From positions 1 to 38,147 of the forward strand of contig JAKCDM010000018.1 of the NCBI GenBank assembly GCA_021841865.1: a stretch of 38,147 nt of DNA. The letters run 5' to 3'. A program made the translations under genes and the position numbers. Numbering within the stretch: the first letter of the stretch is position 1; every line of letters begins with the position of its first letter. The DNA comes from Pseudomonadota bacterium (GTDB lineage Bacteria > Pseudomonadota > Gammaproteobacteria > Burkholderiales > Burkholderiaceae_C). Of the stretch, positions 16,786-25,359 are shown one piece after another. The notes beneath the pieces are model-generated. The model was given only the letters and a program-made list of their open reading frames with translations, had not been told where the DNA came from and did not search any database.

Positions 16786-16804
16786 TTGACGGAAAAACCG
16801 TCAA
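16786..16804. repeat. Perfect inverted repeat upstream of tex
   Basis: TTGACGG-AAAAA-CCGTCAA is a seven-base-pair inverted repeat, 13 bases before the tex start and about 30 bases after the stop of the upstream metallo-hydrolase gene. It may act as the terminator of that gene (the loop is T-rich on the transcribed strand) or as an operator for tex. Confidence 0.45.
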
Positions 16805-16835
16805 GTCTACGTCCGACGCAATGCCGGGCCAGGCC

Positions 16836-17738
16836 TCACACGGCGTTGATCGGCACCTTCAGGTAGCTGCGCCCGTTGCTCTCGGGCTCCGGCAGCCGGC
16901 CGGCCCGCACGTTGACCTGGATGGACGGCATGATCAACGCCGGCATTCCCAGGCTGGAGTCGCGCTGCTTGCGGAAGCTCACGAAATCCTGCTCGCCGAC
17001 GCCCTCGTGAATCTGCACGTTGCCCTGGCGCTGCTCCTGCACCGTGCAGACCCAGCGCGGCTCGCGTCCTCCCGGCATGTAGTCGTGGCACAGGTACAGC
17101 CGGGTCTGCGGCGCCAGCGCGAAAATGCGCTGCACCGAGCGGTACAGCTCGTGCGCGTCGCCGCCGGGGAAATCGCAGCGCGCGGTGCCGTAGTCTGGCA
17201 TGAACAGCGTGTCTCCGACGAACGCGCAGTCCCCCACCACGTAGACCACGCAGGCCGGCGTGTGCCCGGGCGTGTGCATGACCCGCGCCTCGAGCTCGCC
17301 GATGGTGAAGGTCTCCGCGTCCCGGAACAGGTGATCGAAGGGCTTTCCGTCCCGCGGGATTCCCGGGTCGTGGAAGAGTTCGCCGAACACCTTCTGCACG
17401 TCGCGGATGTGCTCGCCGATCCCGATGCGCCCACCGAGGTGCCGCTGGATGTAGGCCGCGGCCGACAGGTGGTCGGCGTGGGCATGGGTCTCGAGCAGCC
17501 AGTCGAGCTGCAGCCCCTGCTCGCGTATGTACGAGATGATGGCGTCGGCGAAGGTGGTCGCGGTGCGGCCCGACGCGTAGTCGAAATCGAGCACGCTGTC
17601 GACCACGGCGCAGTGCCGGGTCTGCGGATCGAGCACCAGGTGGCACGCGGTATTGGTGGGCGCGTGGAACCAGCTGCGAACCTGAGGGCCGGCTACCTGG
17701 GCCAGCGGGCCCGTCGAGGCTTGCGGCAGCGAATGCAT
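16836..17738 (-). CDS. MBL-fold metallo-hydrolase, persulfide dioxygenase-like (Blh/ETHE1 group)
   Basis: 300 residues. The metal-binding signature is THAHADHLSAA (HxHxDH near residue 84), with further ligands in HTPGHTPACVVY, VGDTLFMPDYG and LCHDY. The wording around these motifs (DSVLDFDYASGRTAT, GEHIRDVQKVFGELF) is that of the Blh/ETHE1-type proteins, which bind one iron and oxidise glutathione persulfide to sulfite. The role would be sulfide or persulfide detoxification. AGGAGA seven bases before the ATG fixes the start. No BigR-like regulator or rhodanese gene adjoins it. Inverted half-sites GAGTAT/ATACTC lie upstream. Confidence 0.85.
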   Translation of the reverse strand: MHSLPQASTGPLAQVAGPQVRSWFHAPTNTACHLVLDPQTRHCAVVDSVLDFDYASGRTATTFADAIISYIREQGLQLDWLLETHAHADHLSAAAYIQRHLGGRIGIGEHIRDVQKVFGELFHDPGIPRDGKPFDHLFRDAETFTIGELEARVMHTPGHTPACVVYVVGDCAFVGDTLFMPDYGTARCDFPGGDAHELYRSVQRIFALAPQTRLYLCHDYMPGGREPRWVCTVQEQRQGNVQIHEGVGEQDFVSFRKQRDSSLGMPALIMPSIQVNVRAGRLPEPESNGRSYLKVPINAV

Positions 17739-17768
17739 GCGAACTCTCCTGGATGACTTGGCATGCCC

Positions 17769-17796
17769 GAGTATCGCGCAGCTCGGAGAAATACTC
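17769..17796 (-). promoter_or_regulatory. Candidate operator upstream of the persulfide-dioxygenase-like gene
   Basis: Inverted half-sites GAGTAT (17769-17774) and ATACTC (17791-17796) are separated by 16 bases, centred about 45 bases before the ATG at 17738. A regulator such as an ArsR-type repressor could bind here, but none is encoded nearby. Six-base arms can occur by chance. Confidence 0.3.
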
Positions 17797-17839
17797 CATA
17801 GGGCATATTGCGAAGCGCCCACGGGCGGGTCTGACGCGC

Positions 17840-20503
17840 TCAGCCAGGCCCGGGCAGGCGCAGCGTCGCACAGCGCACGACGAACGACGCGCCACCATAC
17901 TCGATGCCTGCGGGCCCCAGGCGCAGGAAGCTTTGCCCGCCGCGCAGCAGCAGGCCTCGCCGGGCTCGCAGCAGCAGCTCGCCGCCGCTGCGCAGCTCCA
18001 GCCCGAGGTCGCCGAGACCATCGAGCTTTGCGGCGCAGGCGTGCAGGTGCGCCGGCCCTTCGGCCGCGAGCAGCTGCATGCCACCCCGATGCGACAACAC
18101 ATCCACGCCGCGAGCGCCCTGGGCCAGCAGATCGGAATGGGCGCGCAGGCCGATCTGCCGTCCCGCCCCGAGCTGCATGCCGGCTGCGCCGACCACGTGC
18201 GCGCGCTGGTCCGACGCCAGCGCGAGCCCTCGCACGGCGCCCAGGAGCAGGTCGCGCCGGCCCTCGGGGCTCGCCATGTCCGGTGCGTCCGCCTGCAACC
18301 CGGCATCCGGCGCCGTCGCGGGCTGCGGCAGGCTGCCCGGCGCCGGGTCCTGCAGCGCTGCGTGCCAGCGCCGGGCCTGCGCGAGCAGGCGCGCGGTGTG
18401 CCGCGCATCGCCGGCCTGGCCGGCTGCGTCAGGCGCGTCGGACGGGTCCGCCGACGCGAAAGGACCATGGGTGCACAGCAGCAGGCCGGCGCCCGCATGC
18501 AGCAGACCATGGCCGTCGGTGCGCAGCTCGGCTCCCTGGCCGCGCTCCTCTTCACGCCCGCTGCCGCGCAGCACGCGCCGCAACTCGCCCAGGCACAGGC
18601 TGCTGTGCAGGTGGTCGCTGCCGAACTGTGCCTGCAACGAGCCGCGCGTGTCGTCGAGCAGCAGGTGGTTGCCGCGCACCGGCGCTGGTGTCCCGGAGCC
18701 GGGCAGTTCGCGGCTGGGCACGCCTCCCAGCGCGCGGCCGCGCGGAAGCTCCCAGCCCGGTCGCCGCTGCGCGTTGTACAGGCAGCCCAGTCCCACCGGG
18801 CGCTCGGGCTCGCCGTCGACGAAGCCGACCAGCAGCTCCTGTCCCAGTCGCGGCACATGCATCCGGCCCAGAGCGTGCCCGGCCCAGGGCATCGCCACGC
18901 GCAGCGCGGGCGATGTCGCCCGAGCCATTCGTCGGGCTTGCGACCCGGGCACCGGTGCGGCGTCGCGGCTTGCGTCGCGCGCGGCGCGATCCCACGGGAA
19001 GTGCACGTGCACGCGGCCGAGCTCGTCGCAGGGCACGGCGCCGTCGACCTGCGCCTGCCCGGGGCCCTGCGCGACGACGGCCGATTGCATTCCCCAGACG
19101 CGAGGCTTCGGCAGCCCCAGGTCCGGTCGCAGCTGCGTGTCGGCGCGCTGCAGCAGCACGCGCGTGTGCAGTTGCCAGCCGCGGCCGGCGCCCCCCTCGC
19201 CAGCGCGCGCTTCGAAACTCCAGCCGCGTCCGGCATCGCCGCATGCATCGCCTTGCGCGCCAGCTTCTCCGTCGCGATGGCCGGCGGCCTGCGTGTCCAG
19301 CGGGTCGTCCGCCTGCTCGTTCCCGCCGAAGGGGTTCCGGGCGAAGCCGTCCTCGCCCGCGCCGGGCTCGTGGTACAGCGGCCACGGCAGGTCCTGCGCC
19401 GCGTCGTCGAGCAGGCACAGACGGGTGCCGAGCACCAGCCACTCGGTGTCGAGCGCCGCCAGCCGGTGCCCGTGCACTCGCACACGATGCCCGGCGAGCA
19501 GCCCGCGCACGGGGCCGTCGCCACGCGCCCGACCGACATGCTGGCGCAGTGCCTGCAGGCGCGCTCGCGCCTGGGCTTGCAATGCGCCCTCCGACAGGCC
19601 CTCGACCGACGGAGCTGCAGCGGCGGCGCCCACGCGCGCCTGCCTGGGCTGCCGCACGCCTGCGCCGCGCTGCCCGCGCCAGTGGAACTGCTCGCGAGCC
19701 GCGGCTCCACCGTCGACAGCCTGCGCGGCGCCGAACTGCGACAGCGGCTGCTGCGCGGTGTAGTCGTCGTCGCGTCCGCACCAGCCTTCGCTGAGCAGCG
19801 AATTGCCGTGGCGCAGCCTGCGCAGGCATTCGTGGTCGGGACGATCGCCGGCGGCGCCCACCCGCAGCTGCGCCCAGTCCGCGTCGTGCCCGGGCCAGGC
19901 CGAGTTGTCATCGGCCAGCACGAGGTCGTGGGCTCCGCGCCGGTGCTCGAACCAGAAATTGATGCCCCACTCGGCGGCCATTCGCGCGAAGCAGTCCCAG
20001 TCGGTCTGGTTGAACTGCACCAGGTAATCCCGCGGCAGGTAGCGCTCGCGCAGGCGCAGCACCACGCGGCCAGCCCCCGCGCCACGCAGCAGCTCCTGCA
20101 GGACCTGGGGAACCGTGCGATCGCGCCATGCGCGGCACTGGCCCCGCAGGCTCGCCCTCCAGGCCCATGGCCGAAGGCGCACCGCGTAGACCCTGCCGCG
20201 CTCGTCCGCCTGCACGCGCGCCACCTGGGAGATTTCGCCGTGGATCCAGCGTGCCCGGGAGCCCGCGGCGGCGCCGGGAATCGCCAGTTCCACGCGCACG
20301 TCCAGCCCCTTGCCGACCAGCTCGCGAGCCGTCACCTGGCCGCCACCGGGGTGATGGCGCAGCAGCAGCTGGTAGTCGAACAGGTGGTTGACGTACTCGT
20401 CGCCGCGTAGCGCCAGCGCGCTCCACGAGCCGCTGCCCCCGCTGCCTGCGAGCGCATCGCCGCTCACGCGCAGCGACGAAGCCCGCGCCTGCTGCTGTTG
20501 CAT
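17840..20503 (-). CDS. vgrG: Type VI secretion tip protein VgrG (orphan)
   Basis: 887 residues. The first half matches the phage gp27-like region of VgrG (EYVNHLFDYQLLLRH, GRWIHGEIS-like segment, RPWAWRASLRGQCRAW, YLVQFNQTDWDCFARMAAEWGINFWFEH). The gp5-like OB domain follows (LGRVHVHFPWDR, RVAMPWAGHALGRMHVPRLGQELLVGFVDGEPERPVGLGCLYN). The tail is a DUF2345-like region (GNHLLLDDTRGSLQAQFGSDHLHSSL and later repeats of GAxLLL type). It ends at ordinary length with no extra toxin domain. VgrG forms the puncturing tip of the type VI apparatus and carries effectors. No other type VI gene, effector, adaptor or immunity gene is seen beside it. GGAGAGGGG precedes the ATG. Confidence 0.92.
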   Translation of the reverse strand: MQQQQARASSLRVSGDALAGSGGSGSWSALALRGDEYVNHLFDYQLLLRHHPGGGQVTARELVGKGLDVRVELAIPGAAAGSRARWIHGEISQVARVQADERGRVYAVRLRPWAWRASLRGQCRAWRDRTVPQVLQELLRGAGAGRVVLRLRERYLPRDYLVQFNQTDWDCFARMAAEWGINFWFEHRRGAHDLVLADDNSAWPGHDADWAQLRVGAAGDRPDHECLRRLRHGNSLLSEGWCGRDDDYTAQQPLSQFGAAQAVDGGAAAREQFHWRGQRGAGVRQPRQARVGAAAAAPSVEGLSEGALQAQARARLQALRQHVGRARGDGPVRGLLAGHRVRVHGHRLAALDTEWLVLGTRLCLLDDAAQDLPWPLYHEPGAGEDGFARNPFGGNEQADDPLDTQAAGHRDGEAGAQGDACGDAGRGWSFEARAGEGGAGRGWQLHTRVLLQRADTQLRPDLGLPKPRVWGMQSAVVAQGPGQAQVDGAVPCDELGRVHVHFPWDRAARDASRDAAPVPGSQARRMARATSPALRVAMPWAGHALGRMHVPRLGQELLVGFVDGEPERPVGLGCLYNAQRRPGWELPRGRALGGVPSRELPGSGTPAPVRGNHLLLDDTRGSLQAQFGSDHLHSSLCLGELRRVLRGSGREEERGQGAELRTDGHGLLHAGAGLLLCTHGPFASADPSDAPDAAGQAGDARHTARLLAQARRWHAALQDPAPGSLPQPATAPDAGLQADAPDMASPEGRRDLLLGAVRGLALASDQRAHVVGAAGMQLGAGRQIGLRAHSDLLAQGARGVDVLSHRGGMQLLAAEGPAHLHACAAKLDGLGDLGLELRSGGELLLRARRGLLLRGGQSFLRLGPAGIEYGGASFVVRCATLRLPGPG

Positions 20504-20607
20504 GTCACCCCTCTCCGGCCGGCTTGCTCCGGCCCCGCACCGAACAGCCGGAGATTGTGCGCAGTTGCCGAAGCAGGCGCCTCACGGCGTCGCATTGACC
20601 GCTGGCG

Positions 20608-20637
20608 GCAAGCCGCCCATGGCCGACATGGGCTTGC
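20608..20637 (-). terminator. Hairpin after the acyl-CoA synthetase gene
   Basis: GCAAGCC...CATG-GCCGA-CATGGGCTTGC forms an 11-base-pair stem with a three-base bulge, about 25 bases past the acyl-CoA synthetase stop. It could end that transcript before vgrG. No T-run is present. Confidence 0.4.
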
Positions 20638-20662
20638 GCCGCCCGCCCGGCGGCAGGGCCGC

Positions 20663-22297
20663 TCAGGGGTGGGCGCGCTCGTCGAGCAGCTGCTCGCGCA
20701 GTCGGGTCTTCAGGATCTTGCCGGTGGCGCCCAGCGGGATGGCGTCGACGAACATCACGTCGTCCGGAATCCACCATTTCGCGACCTTGCCCTCGTAGAA
20801 CCCGAGCAGTTCGCGGGCATCCACCTGCGCGCCGGGCTTTTTCACGACGACCAGCAGCGGCCGCTCGTCCCATTTGGGGTGCGGCACGGCGACGCAGGCC
20901 GCCATCGCCACGGCGGGGTGCGACATGGCCACGTTCTCGATGTCGATGGAACTGATCCACTCCCCGCCCGACTTGATCACGTCCTTGCTGCGGTCGACGA
21001 TGCGCACGTAGCCGTCGGCGTCCACCGACACCACGTCGCCGGTCGGGAACCAGCCGTCGCGCAGCGGGCTGGGTTGGCCCGACTGGTAGTAATCGGCCAT
21101 CACCCAGGGGCCGCGCACCTGCAGCTCGCCGATGGCGCGGCCATCCCACGCCACCTCCCTGCCGGCGGCATCGACCATGCGCACGTCGACGCCGAACAGC
21201 GGGCGGCCCTGCGAGGTCTGCAACTGCAGGCGCTGCTCGGCATCGAGCCCGGCATGCTTGGTCTTGAAGGAGCACGCGGTGCCCAGCGGGCTCATCTCGG
21301 TCATGCCCCAGGCGTGGCGCACCTCGACCCCCCAGTTGTCCTGGAACGCCTGGATCATCGCCAGCGGCGCGGCTGACCCGCCGATGAGCACCCGGTCGAG
21401 CGCTCGCGGGCGCCGGCCCTCCTGCTGCATCTTGGTCAGCAGGCCCAGCCAGACCGTGGGCACTCCCGCGGAGAAGCTCACACCCTCGTCGTCCATCAGC
21501 TCGAACAGCGAGGCCCCGTCCAGGGCCGGCCCCGGAAACACCAGCTTGCATCCGACCATCGCCGCCGAATACGGCATGCCCCAGGCGTTGACGTGGAACA
21601 TCGGCACCACCGGCAGCGCGGCATCGCGCGCCGACAGGCACATCACGTCGGGCAGCGCCGCCGACCAGGCATGCAGCACCGTGGAGCGGTGGCTGTACAG
21701 GACCCCCTTCGGGTTGCCCGTCGTGCCGCTGGTGTAGCACAGCGACGAGGCTTCCTGCTCGTCGAGTTGCGGCCAGGCATAGGGCTGGTCGGACTGCTCC
21801 TGCAGCCAGGCTTCGTAGCTGAGCAGACCCGGCACGGCCTGTTGCAGCTCGGCAGGCAGCGCATCGGCGTCGCACAGCGCGACCCAGTGACGCACCCCCG
21901 GGCATTTGGGCGCGACGGCCTGGATGATCGGAGCGAAGGTCATGTCGAAGGCCATCACGCGGTCGTCGGCATGGTTGACGATCCACGCGATCTGGTCCGG
22001 ATGCAGGCGCGGGTTGACCGTATGCAGCACGCGCCCGCTGCCCGACACGCCGTAGTACAGCTCCAGGTGCCGGTAGCCGTTCCACGCCAGCGTGCCGACC
22101 CGATCGCCGCGGCGCAGGCCCCAGTGGTCGAGACCGTGGGCCAGGCGCATCGCGCGCTGGCGAACCTGTGCCCAGTTGGTGCGGTGGCGGTCACCCTCGA
22201 CGCGCCGCGAGACGATTTCGGTGTCGCCGTGGAAGCGCGCGGCGAACTCGATCAGCCCGGAGATCAGCAGACCATGCTGCTGCATCAAACCCATCAT
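20663..22297 (-). CDS. AMP-forming acyl-CoA synthetase (medium- or long-chain type)
   Basis: 544 residues from this start. The P-loop-like adenylate motif is [18 protein letters not shown]. The A5 region is [11 protein letters not shown], the hinge and motor region [26 protein letters not shown] followed by [10 protein letters not shown], and the catalytic lysine lies in [14 protein letters not shown]. The overall wording ([14 protein letters not shown], the GGSAAP turn) is that of the AlkK/DmdB group that activates medium-chain fatty acids or methylthiopropionate; the exact acid cannot be read. Three in-frame ATGs begin the frame. The one at 22297 has GGAGA five bases upstream, so I prefer it to 22309. 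It is divergent from fdxA with a 273-base region between. Confidence 0.92.
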   Translation of the reverse strand: MMGLMQQHGLLISGLIEFAARFHGDTEIVSRRVEGDRHRTNWAQVRQRAMRLAHGLDHWGLRRGDRVGTLAWNGYRHLELYYGVSGSGRVLHTVNPRLHPDQIAWIVNHADDRVMAFDMTFAPIIQAVAPKCPGVRHWVALCDADALPAELQQAVPGLLSYEAWLQEQSDQPYAWPQLDEQEASSLCYTSGTTGNPKGVLYSHRSTVLHAWSAALPDVMCLSARDAALPVVPMFHVNAWGMPYSAAMVGCKLVFPGPALDGASLFELMDDEGVSFSAGVPTVWLGLLTKMQQEGRRPRALDRVLIGGSAAPLAMIQAFQDNWGVEVRHAWGMTEMSPLGTACSFKTKHAGLDAEQRLQLQTSQGRPLFGVDVRMVDAAGREVAWDGRAIGELQVRGPWVMADYYQSGQPSPLRDGWFPTGDVVSVDADGYVRIVDRSKDVIKSGGEWISSIDIENVAMSHPAVAMAACVAVPHPKWDERPLLVVVKKPGAQVDARELLGFYEGKVAKWWIPDDVMFVDAIPLGATGKILKTRLREQLLDERAHP

Positions 22298-22570
22298 CGT
22301 TGTCTCCATTCGCTTGTGCTGACGCGGCTCGAAGCGGCCGCTGTGCCCGCGCAGTCCATGCGGCGGGCTCCTGCTTTGAATGTACTACGAGCCAGGAACA
22401 CCGCGCTCGCGCGTATTCGCGCATATTCGAACTCGCCGGAAACGAAATTTCATACTACGCGGGGTTCCCGCTGCGGCGGCACGCGGCGCGGCGTTGACGA
22501 CCCGCAAGCCGCGCGGCGCGCGCTGCGGGCTAAAATAGGTATTTTCCCCACATCTAAGCCAAGGCAGAAC

Positions 22571-22894
22571 ATGACATTCGTCGTGACAGAAAACTGCATC
22601 CGCTGCAAATTCACCGACTGCGTGGATGTGTGCCCGGTGGACTGCTTCCGCGAGGGTCCGAACTTCCTGGTCATCGACCCGGACGAGTGCATCGACTGCG
22701 CGGTGTGTGTTCCCGAGTGCCCGGCCAATGCGATCTTCGCCGAGGAGGACGTCCCCGGCGACCAGCAGGACTTCATCCCGCTGAACGCCGAACTGTCGCG
22801 CAAGTGGCCCAGCATCACCAAGCGCAAGCCCGCCCCGCCCGACGCCGAGGAGTGGAACGGCAAGGCCGACAAGCGCCCGCTGCTCGAGCGCTGA
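22571..22894 (+). CDS. fdxA: Seven-iron ferredoxin FdxA ([3Fe-4S][4Fe-4S])
   Basis: 107 residues. The first cluster motif is C-x7-C-x3-CP (C9, C17, C21), with an extra C12. The second is [12 protein letters not shown]. The spaced first motif indicates a three-iron plus a four-iron cluster, and the acidic carboxy tail is typical of FdxA of beta- and gammaproteobacteria. It is a soluble low-potential electron carrier. AAGG lies seven bases before the ATG, in an A/T-rich leader (TAAAATAGGTATTTT) that probably holds the -10 region. The ferredoxin reductase gene follows after 43 bases on the same strand, so the two likely form a redox pair. Confidence 0.97.
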   Translation: MTFVVTENCIRCKFTDCVDVCPVDCFREGPNFLVIDPDECIDCAVCVPECPANAIFAEEDVPGDQQDFIPLNAELSRKWPSITKRKPAPPDAEEWNGKADKRPLLER

Positions 22895-22937
22895 TCGCCG
22901 ACCCGAAGCGCCGTACAGCCCCTTGCACGCGAGTCCC

Positions 22938-24044
22938 ATGGAAATGCACATCGACCCTGCGGTGACCCAGGCCGCGCAGCCAGGCTCCATCGCCCAGCCG
23001 ATCGAGACCGATGCCGTCATCGTCGGCGCCGGCCCGGTGGGCCTGTTCCAGGTGTTCGAGCTCGGCCTGCTCGAGATCAAGGCGCATGTGATCGACAGCC
23101 TGCCGCATCTCGGCGGCCAGTGCATCGAGCTCTACCCCGACAAGCCGATCTACGACATTCCTGCCGTGCCGGTGTGCACCGGCAAGGAACTGACCGACAG
23201 CCTGCTCAAGCAGATCGAGCCGTTCCATCCGACCTTCCACCTCGGCCAGGACGTCACGCAGGTGCGCAGGCTCGACGACGGGCGCTTTTTCGTCGCCACC
23301 AGCAAGGGCACGAGCTTCATCACCCGCACGGTGTTCATCGCCGCCGGCGTGGGCAGCTTCCAGCCGCGCACGCTGAAGGCCGACGGCATCGATCGCTTCG
23401 AGGGCTCGCAGCTGTTCTACCGCGTGAAGAGCCCCGATCAGTTCGCCGGAAAGAACCTGGTCGTCGTCGGCGGCGGCGATTCGGCGCTGGACTGGGCGCT
23501 GCACTTCGCCACCAGCGAGGAACACCGCGCCGAGAGCGTGGTGCTGCTGCACCGCCGCGACGGCTTCCGCGCCGCGCCGAGCTCGGTGGCGAAGATGCAT
23601 GCGCTGTGCGAGCAGCATGAAATGCAGTTCCTGGTCGGCCAGATCAGCGGCTACGAGGAGCGCGACGGGCGGCTCAGCGAGGTCAAGGTCACCGGCAGCG
23701 ACGGCATCACCCGCCGCGTGCCGCTGGACATGCTGCTGGTGTTCTTCGGCCTGAGCCCCAAGCTGGGACCCATCGCCGACTGGGGCCTGGCGCTCGAGCG
23801 CAAGCAGCTCGTCGTCGACACCGAGAAGTTCGAGACCAGCGTGCCGGGAATCTTCGCGGTGGGCGACATCAACACCTACCCGGGCAAGAAGAAGCTGATC
23901 CTGTCGGGCTTCCACGAAGCCGCGCTGGCCGCCTTCGGAGCGGCGAACTACGTGTTCCCGGAGAAGAAGGTGCACCTGCAGTACACGACCACCAGCCCGA
24001 AGCTGCACAAGGTGCTGGGGGTGGATTCGCCGGTGTTCGACTGA
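22938..24044 (+). CDS. Thioredoxin-reductase-like ferredoxin-NADP+ reductase
   Basis: 368 residues. An FAD-binding Rossmann motif ([11 protein letters not shown], about residue 28) is followed by [17 protein letters not shown] and an NADPH-binding motif ([14 protein letters not shown]). The closing FAD segment is [29 protein letters not shown]. The CxxC redox pair of true thioredoxin reductase is absent from the NADPH domain, which marks the YumC-like ferredoxin/flavodoxin-NADP+ reductases. Its neighbour fdxA is the obvious partner. The start is uncertain: ATG 22938 and ATG 22944 are two codons apart and no strong ribosome binding site is visible. Confidence 0.92.
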   Translation: MEMHIDPAVTQAAQPGSIAQPIETDAVIVGAGPVGLFQVFELGLLEIKAHVIDSLPHLGGQCIELYPDKPIYDIPAVPVCTGKELTDSLLKQIEPFHPTFHLGQDVTQVRRLDDGRFFVATSKGTSFITRTVFIAAGVGSFQPRTLKADGIDRFEGSQLFYRVKSPDQFAGKNLVVVGGGDSALDWALHFATSEEHRAESVVLLHRRDGFRAAPSSVAKMHALCEQHEMQFLVGQISGYEERDGRLSEVKVTGSDGITRRVPLDMLLVFFGLSPKLGPIADWGLALERKQLVVDTEKFETSVPGIFAVGDINTYPGKKKLILSGFHEAALAAFGAANYVFPEKKVHLQYTTTSPKLHKVLGVDSPVFD

Positions 24045-24411
24045 GACCTGCGCAGCAGGCGTCGTCGCGCGGCATGCACGCCAGCGGCCTTTCGCGGCCC
24101 GCGCGCACGCTCCTGCATGGACCCATGCCCCCTCCGCTGCGAGCCCGGCGCCTTCCGGGGAAGGGCGCAGCGCAGGCATATGCGGCGATTTGGCGCTGCA
24201 AGCCACCCCAGCCGGTTGTGGCCATACCGGCGTCGCTTACCATCCGATGCAGGCATTCGGTTCGCGAGCGTGACCTGCGAAGGCGCCCGCGGATCGCCCG
24301 CATTTCCGGGAGCGGAGCCGACCCTCCGGGAAATTGCTCGCGCCAGCCAGTGGCTCGGGGGCGAAAGCTTCTTGCCCCTGCACCGTCAAGCCATCCACCA
24401 AGAGTGCAACA
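24045..24411. other. Intergenic region upstream of the polysaccharide locus
   Basis: No supportable gene in 367 bases. A GC-rich stem (GCGCCTTCC...GGAAGGGCGC) near 24147-24170 may end the fdxA-reductase transcript. TTGTGG (24216-24221), a 16-base spacer and TACCAT (24238-24243) form a weak candidate promoter for the glycosidase-like gene. An imperfect inverted repeat lies at 24302-24334. Confidence 0.4.
24302..24334. repeat. Imperfect inverted repeat before the polysaccharide locus
   Basis: ATTTCC-G-GGAG and CTCC-G-GGAAAT pair over ten bases with one central G-G mismatch, around an 11-base loop. It is about 80 bases before the glycosidase-like start, downstream of the candidate promoter, so it would lie in the leader RNA. 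Confidence 0.35.
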
Positions 24412-25359
24412 GTGACCTGGAACAAACTCGGGCTGATTGTCAGCCTGCCGGAATCGGAGCAACGTGCTTCAACGCATATGCAGGGACCGGTCGCCATCGC
24501 GATGGAAGATCGCATCCGAGTGTTCTTCGCCGCGCGCAATCGGGAAGGCAAGAGCTATCCGGCGCGCTTCGACGTAGCGCTCGACGACCCCACGCGCCTG
24601 CTGGACCTGCACGCGCAGCCCATCATGGACGCTGCACCGCGCGGTGTGTTCGATGACGAGGGCGCGATGCCGGCCTGTGCCGTCCAGTGCGGCGAAGAGC
24701 TCTGGATGTACTACAGCGGCTGGAACCGCCGCGTCACCGTCCCGTATCACAACACGACGGGGCTGGCGATCAGCCGCGACGGCGGCCTGAGCTTCCAGCG
24801 TGCGTTCGACGGACCGCTGCTCGACAGGACCCCGCAGGAACCATGGATGGCGGTAACGCCGTGGGTCATGCGCGAGGGCTCGCTGTGGCGCATGTGGTAC
24901 GTGTCGGGACTCGGGTGGCTGCCATCGGGTGATCGCCTGGAACCGATCTACACGCTGCGCCAGGCCGAATCGAGCGACGGCACTCATTGGCGCCGCGACG
25001 GTCGCGACATCATTCCACGGCGCCATGAGGCCGAGGCGATCGCGCGTCCCTGCGTGGTTTACCACGAGGGTCGCTACCACATGTGGTATAGCTACCGTGA
25101 CTCGGCGGACTTCCGGGACGGTGCGGGAAGCTACCGCATCGGATACGCCCATTCGGCCGACGGGTCCGCCTGGCACCGCGCAGACGATCTCGCCGGAATC
25201 GAGACCTCGGAGCAAGGTTGGGATTCGAGCATGCTCTGCTACCCGTATGTCCTGCGCGTCGGCCACCGCCTGTTGATGTTCTACAACGGCAACAGCTTCG
25301 GCCAGAGCGGGGTCGGCTGCGCAGTATGGACCGGCCCGCTGCCGAGCCTGCTCTCATGA
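24412..25359 (+). CDS. Beta-propeller glycosidase-like protein (GH43/DUF377-type fold)
   Basis: 315 residues from a GTG start. Four evenly spaced motifs mark propeller blades: LWMYYSGWN, LWRMWYVSGLGW, YHMWYSYRD and LLMFYNGN. Each is preceded by an acidic or histidine-bearing loop (FDDEGAMPACAV, EPWMAVTPWV, EAEAIARPCVVYH, DSSMLCYPYVL). This is the repeat wording of the five-bladed propellers shared by GH32/43/117 hydrolases and DUF377 phosphorylases. There is no signal peptide, so it probably acts in the cytoplasm, perhaps on a lipid-linked or nucleotide-linked sugar; catalytic activity is not shown. The GTG is chosen because VTWNKLGLIV begins a typical first blade; the open frame upstream lacks such character. 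Its stop overlaps the next start as ATGA. Confidence 0.75.
   Translation: MTWNKLGLIVSLPESEQRASTHMQGPVAIAMEDRIRVFFAARNREGKSYPARFDVALDDPTRLLDLHAQPIMDAAPRGVFDDEGAMPACAVQCGEELWMYYSGWNRRVTVPYHNTTGLAISRDGGLSFQRAFDGPLLDRTPQEPWMAVTPWVMREGSLWRMWYVSGLGWLPSGDRLEPIYTLRQAESSDGTHWRRDGRDIIPRRHEAEAIARPCVVYHEGRYHMWYSYRDSADFRDGAGSYRIGYAHSADGSAWHRADDLAGIETSEQGWDSSMLCYPYVLRVGHRLLMFYNGNSFGQSGVGCAVWTGPLPSLLS

Noticed and set aside
14289..17756. Plus-strand open frame of 1155 codons
   Set aside because: It is antisense to tex and the metallo-hydrolase gene, which show full domain content. The plus-strand product is H-, R- and Q-rich without motifs, as expected of a shadow frame in GC-rich DNA.
16807..20085. Minus-strand open frame of 1092 codons covering the vgrG region
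   Set aside because: It is out of frame with vgrG and the metallo-hydrolase, and its product is rich in C, R, S and T without any domain. The vgrG frame carries all expected motifs.
22494..22536. TTGACG plus TAAAAT as the fdxA promoter
   Set aside because: The two hexamers are 31 bases apart, far from the 16-18 needed; TAAAAT alone may still be a -10 element.
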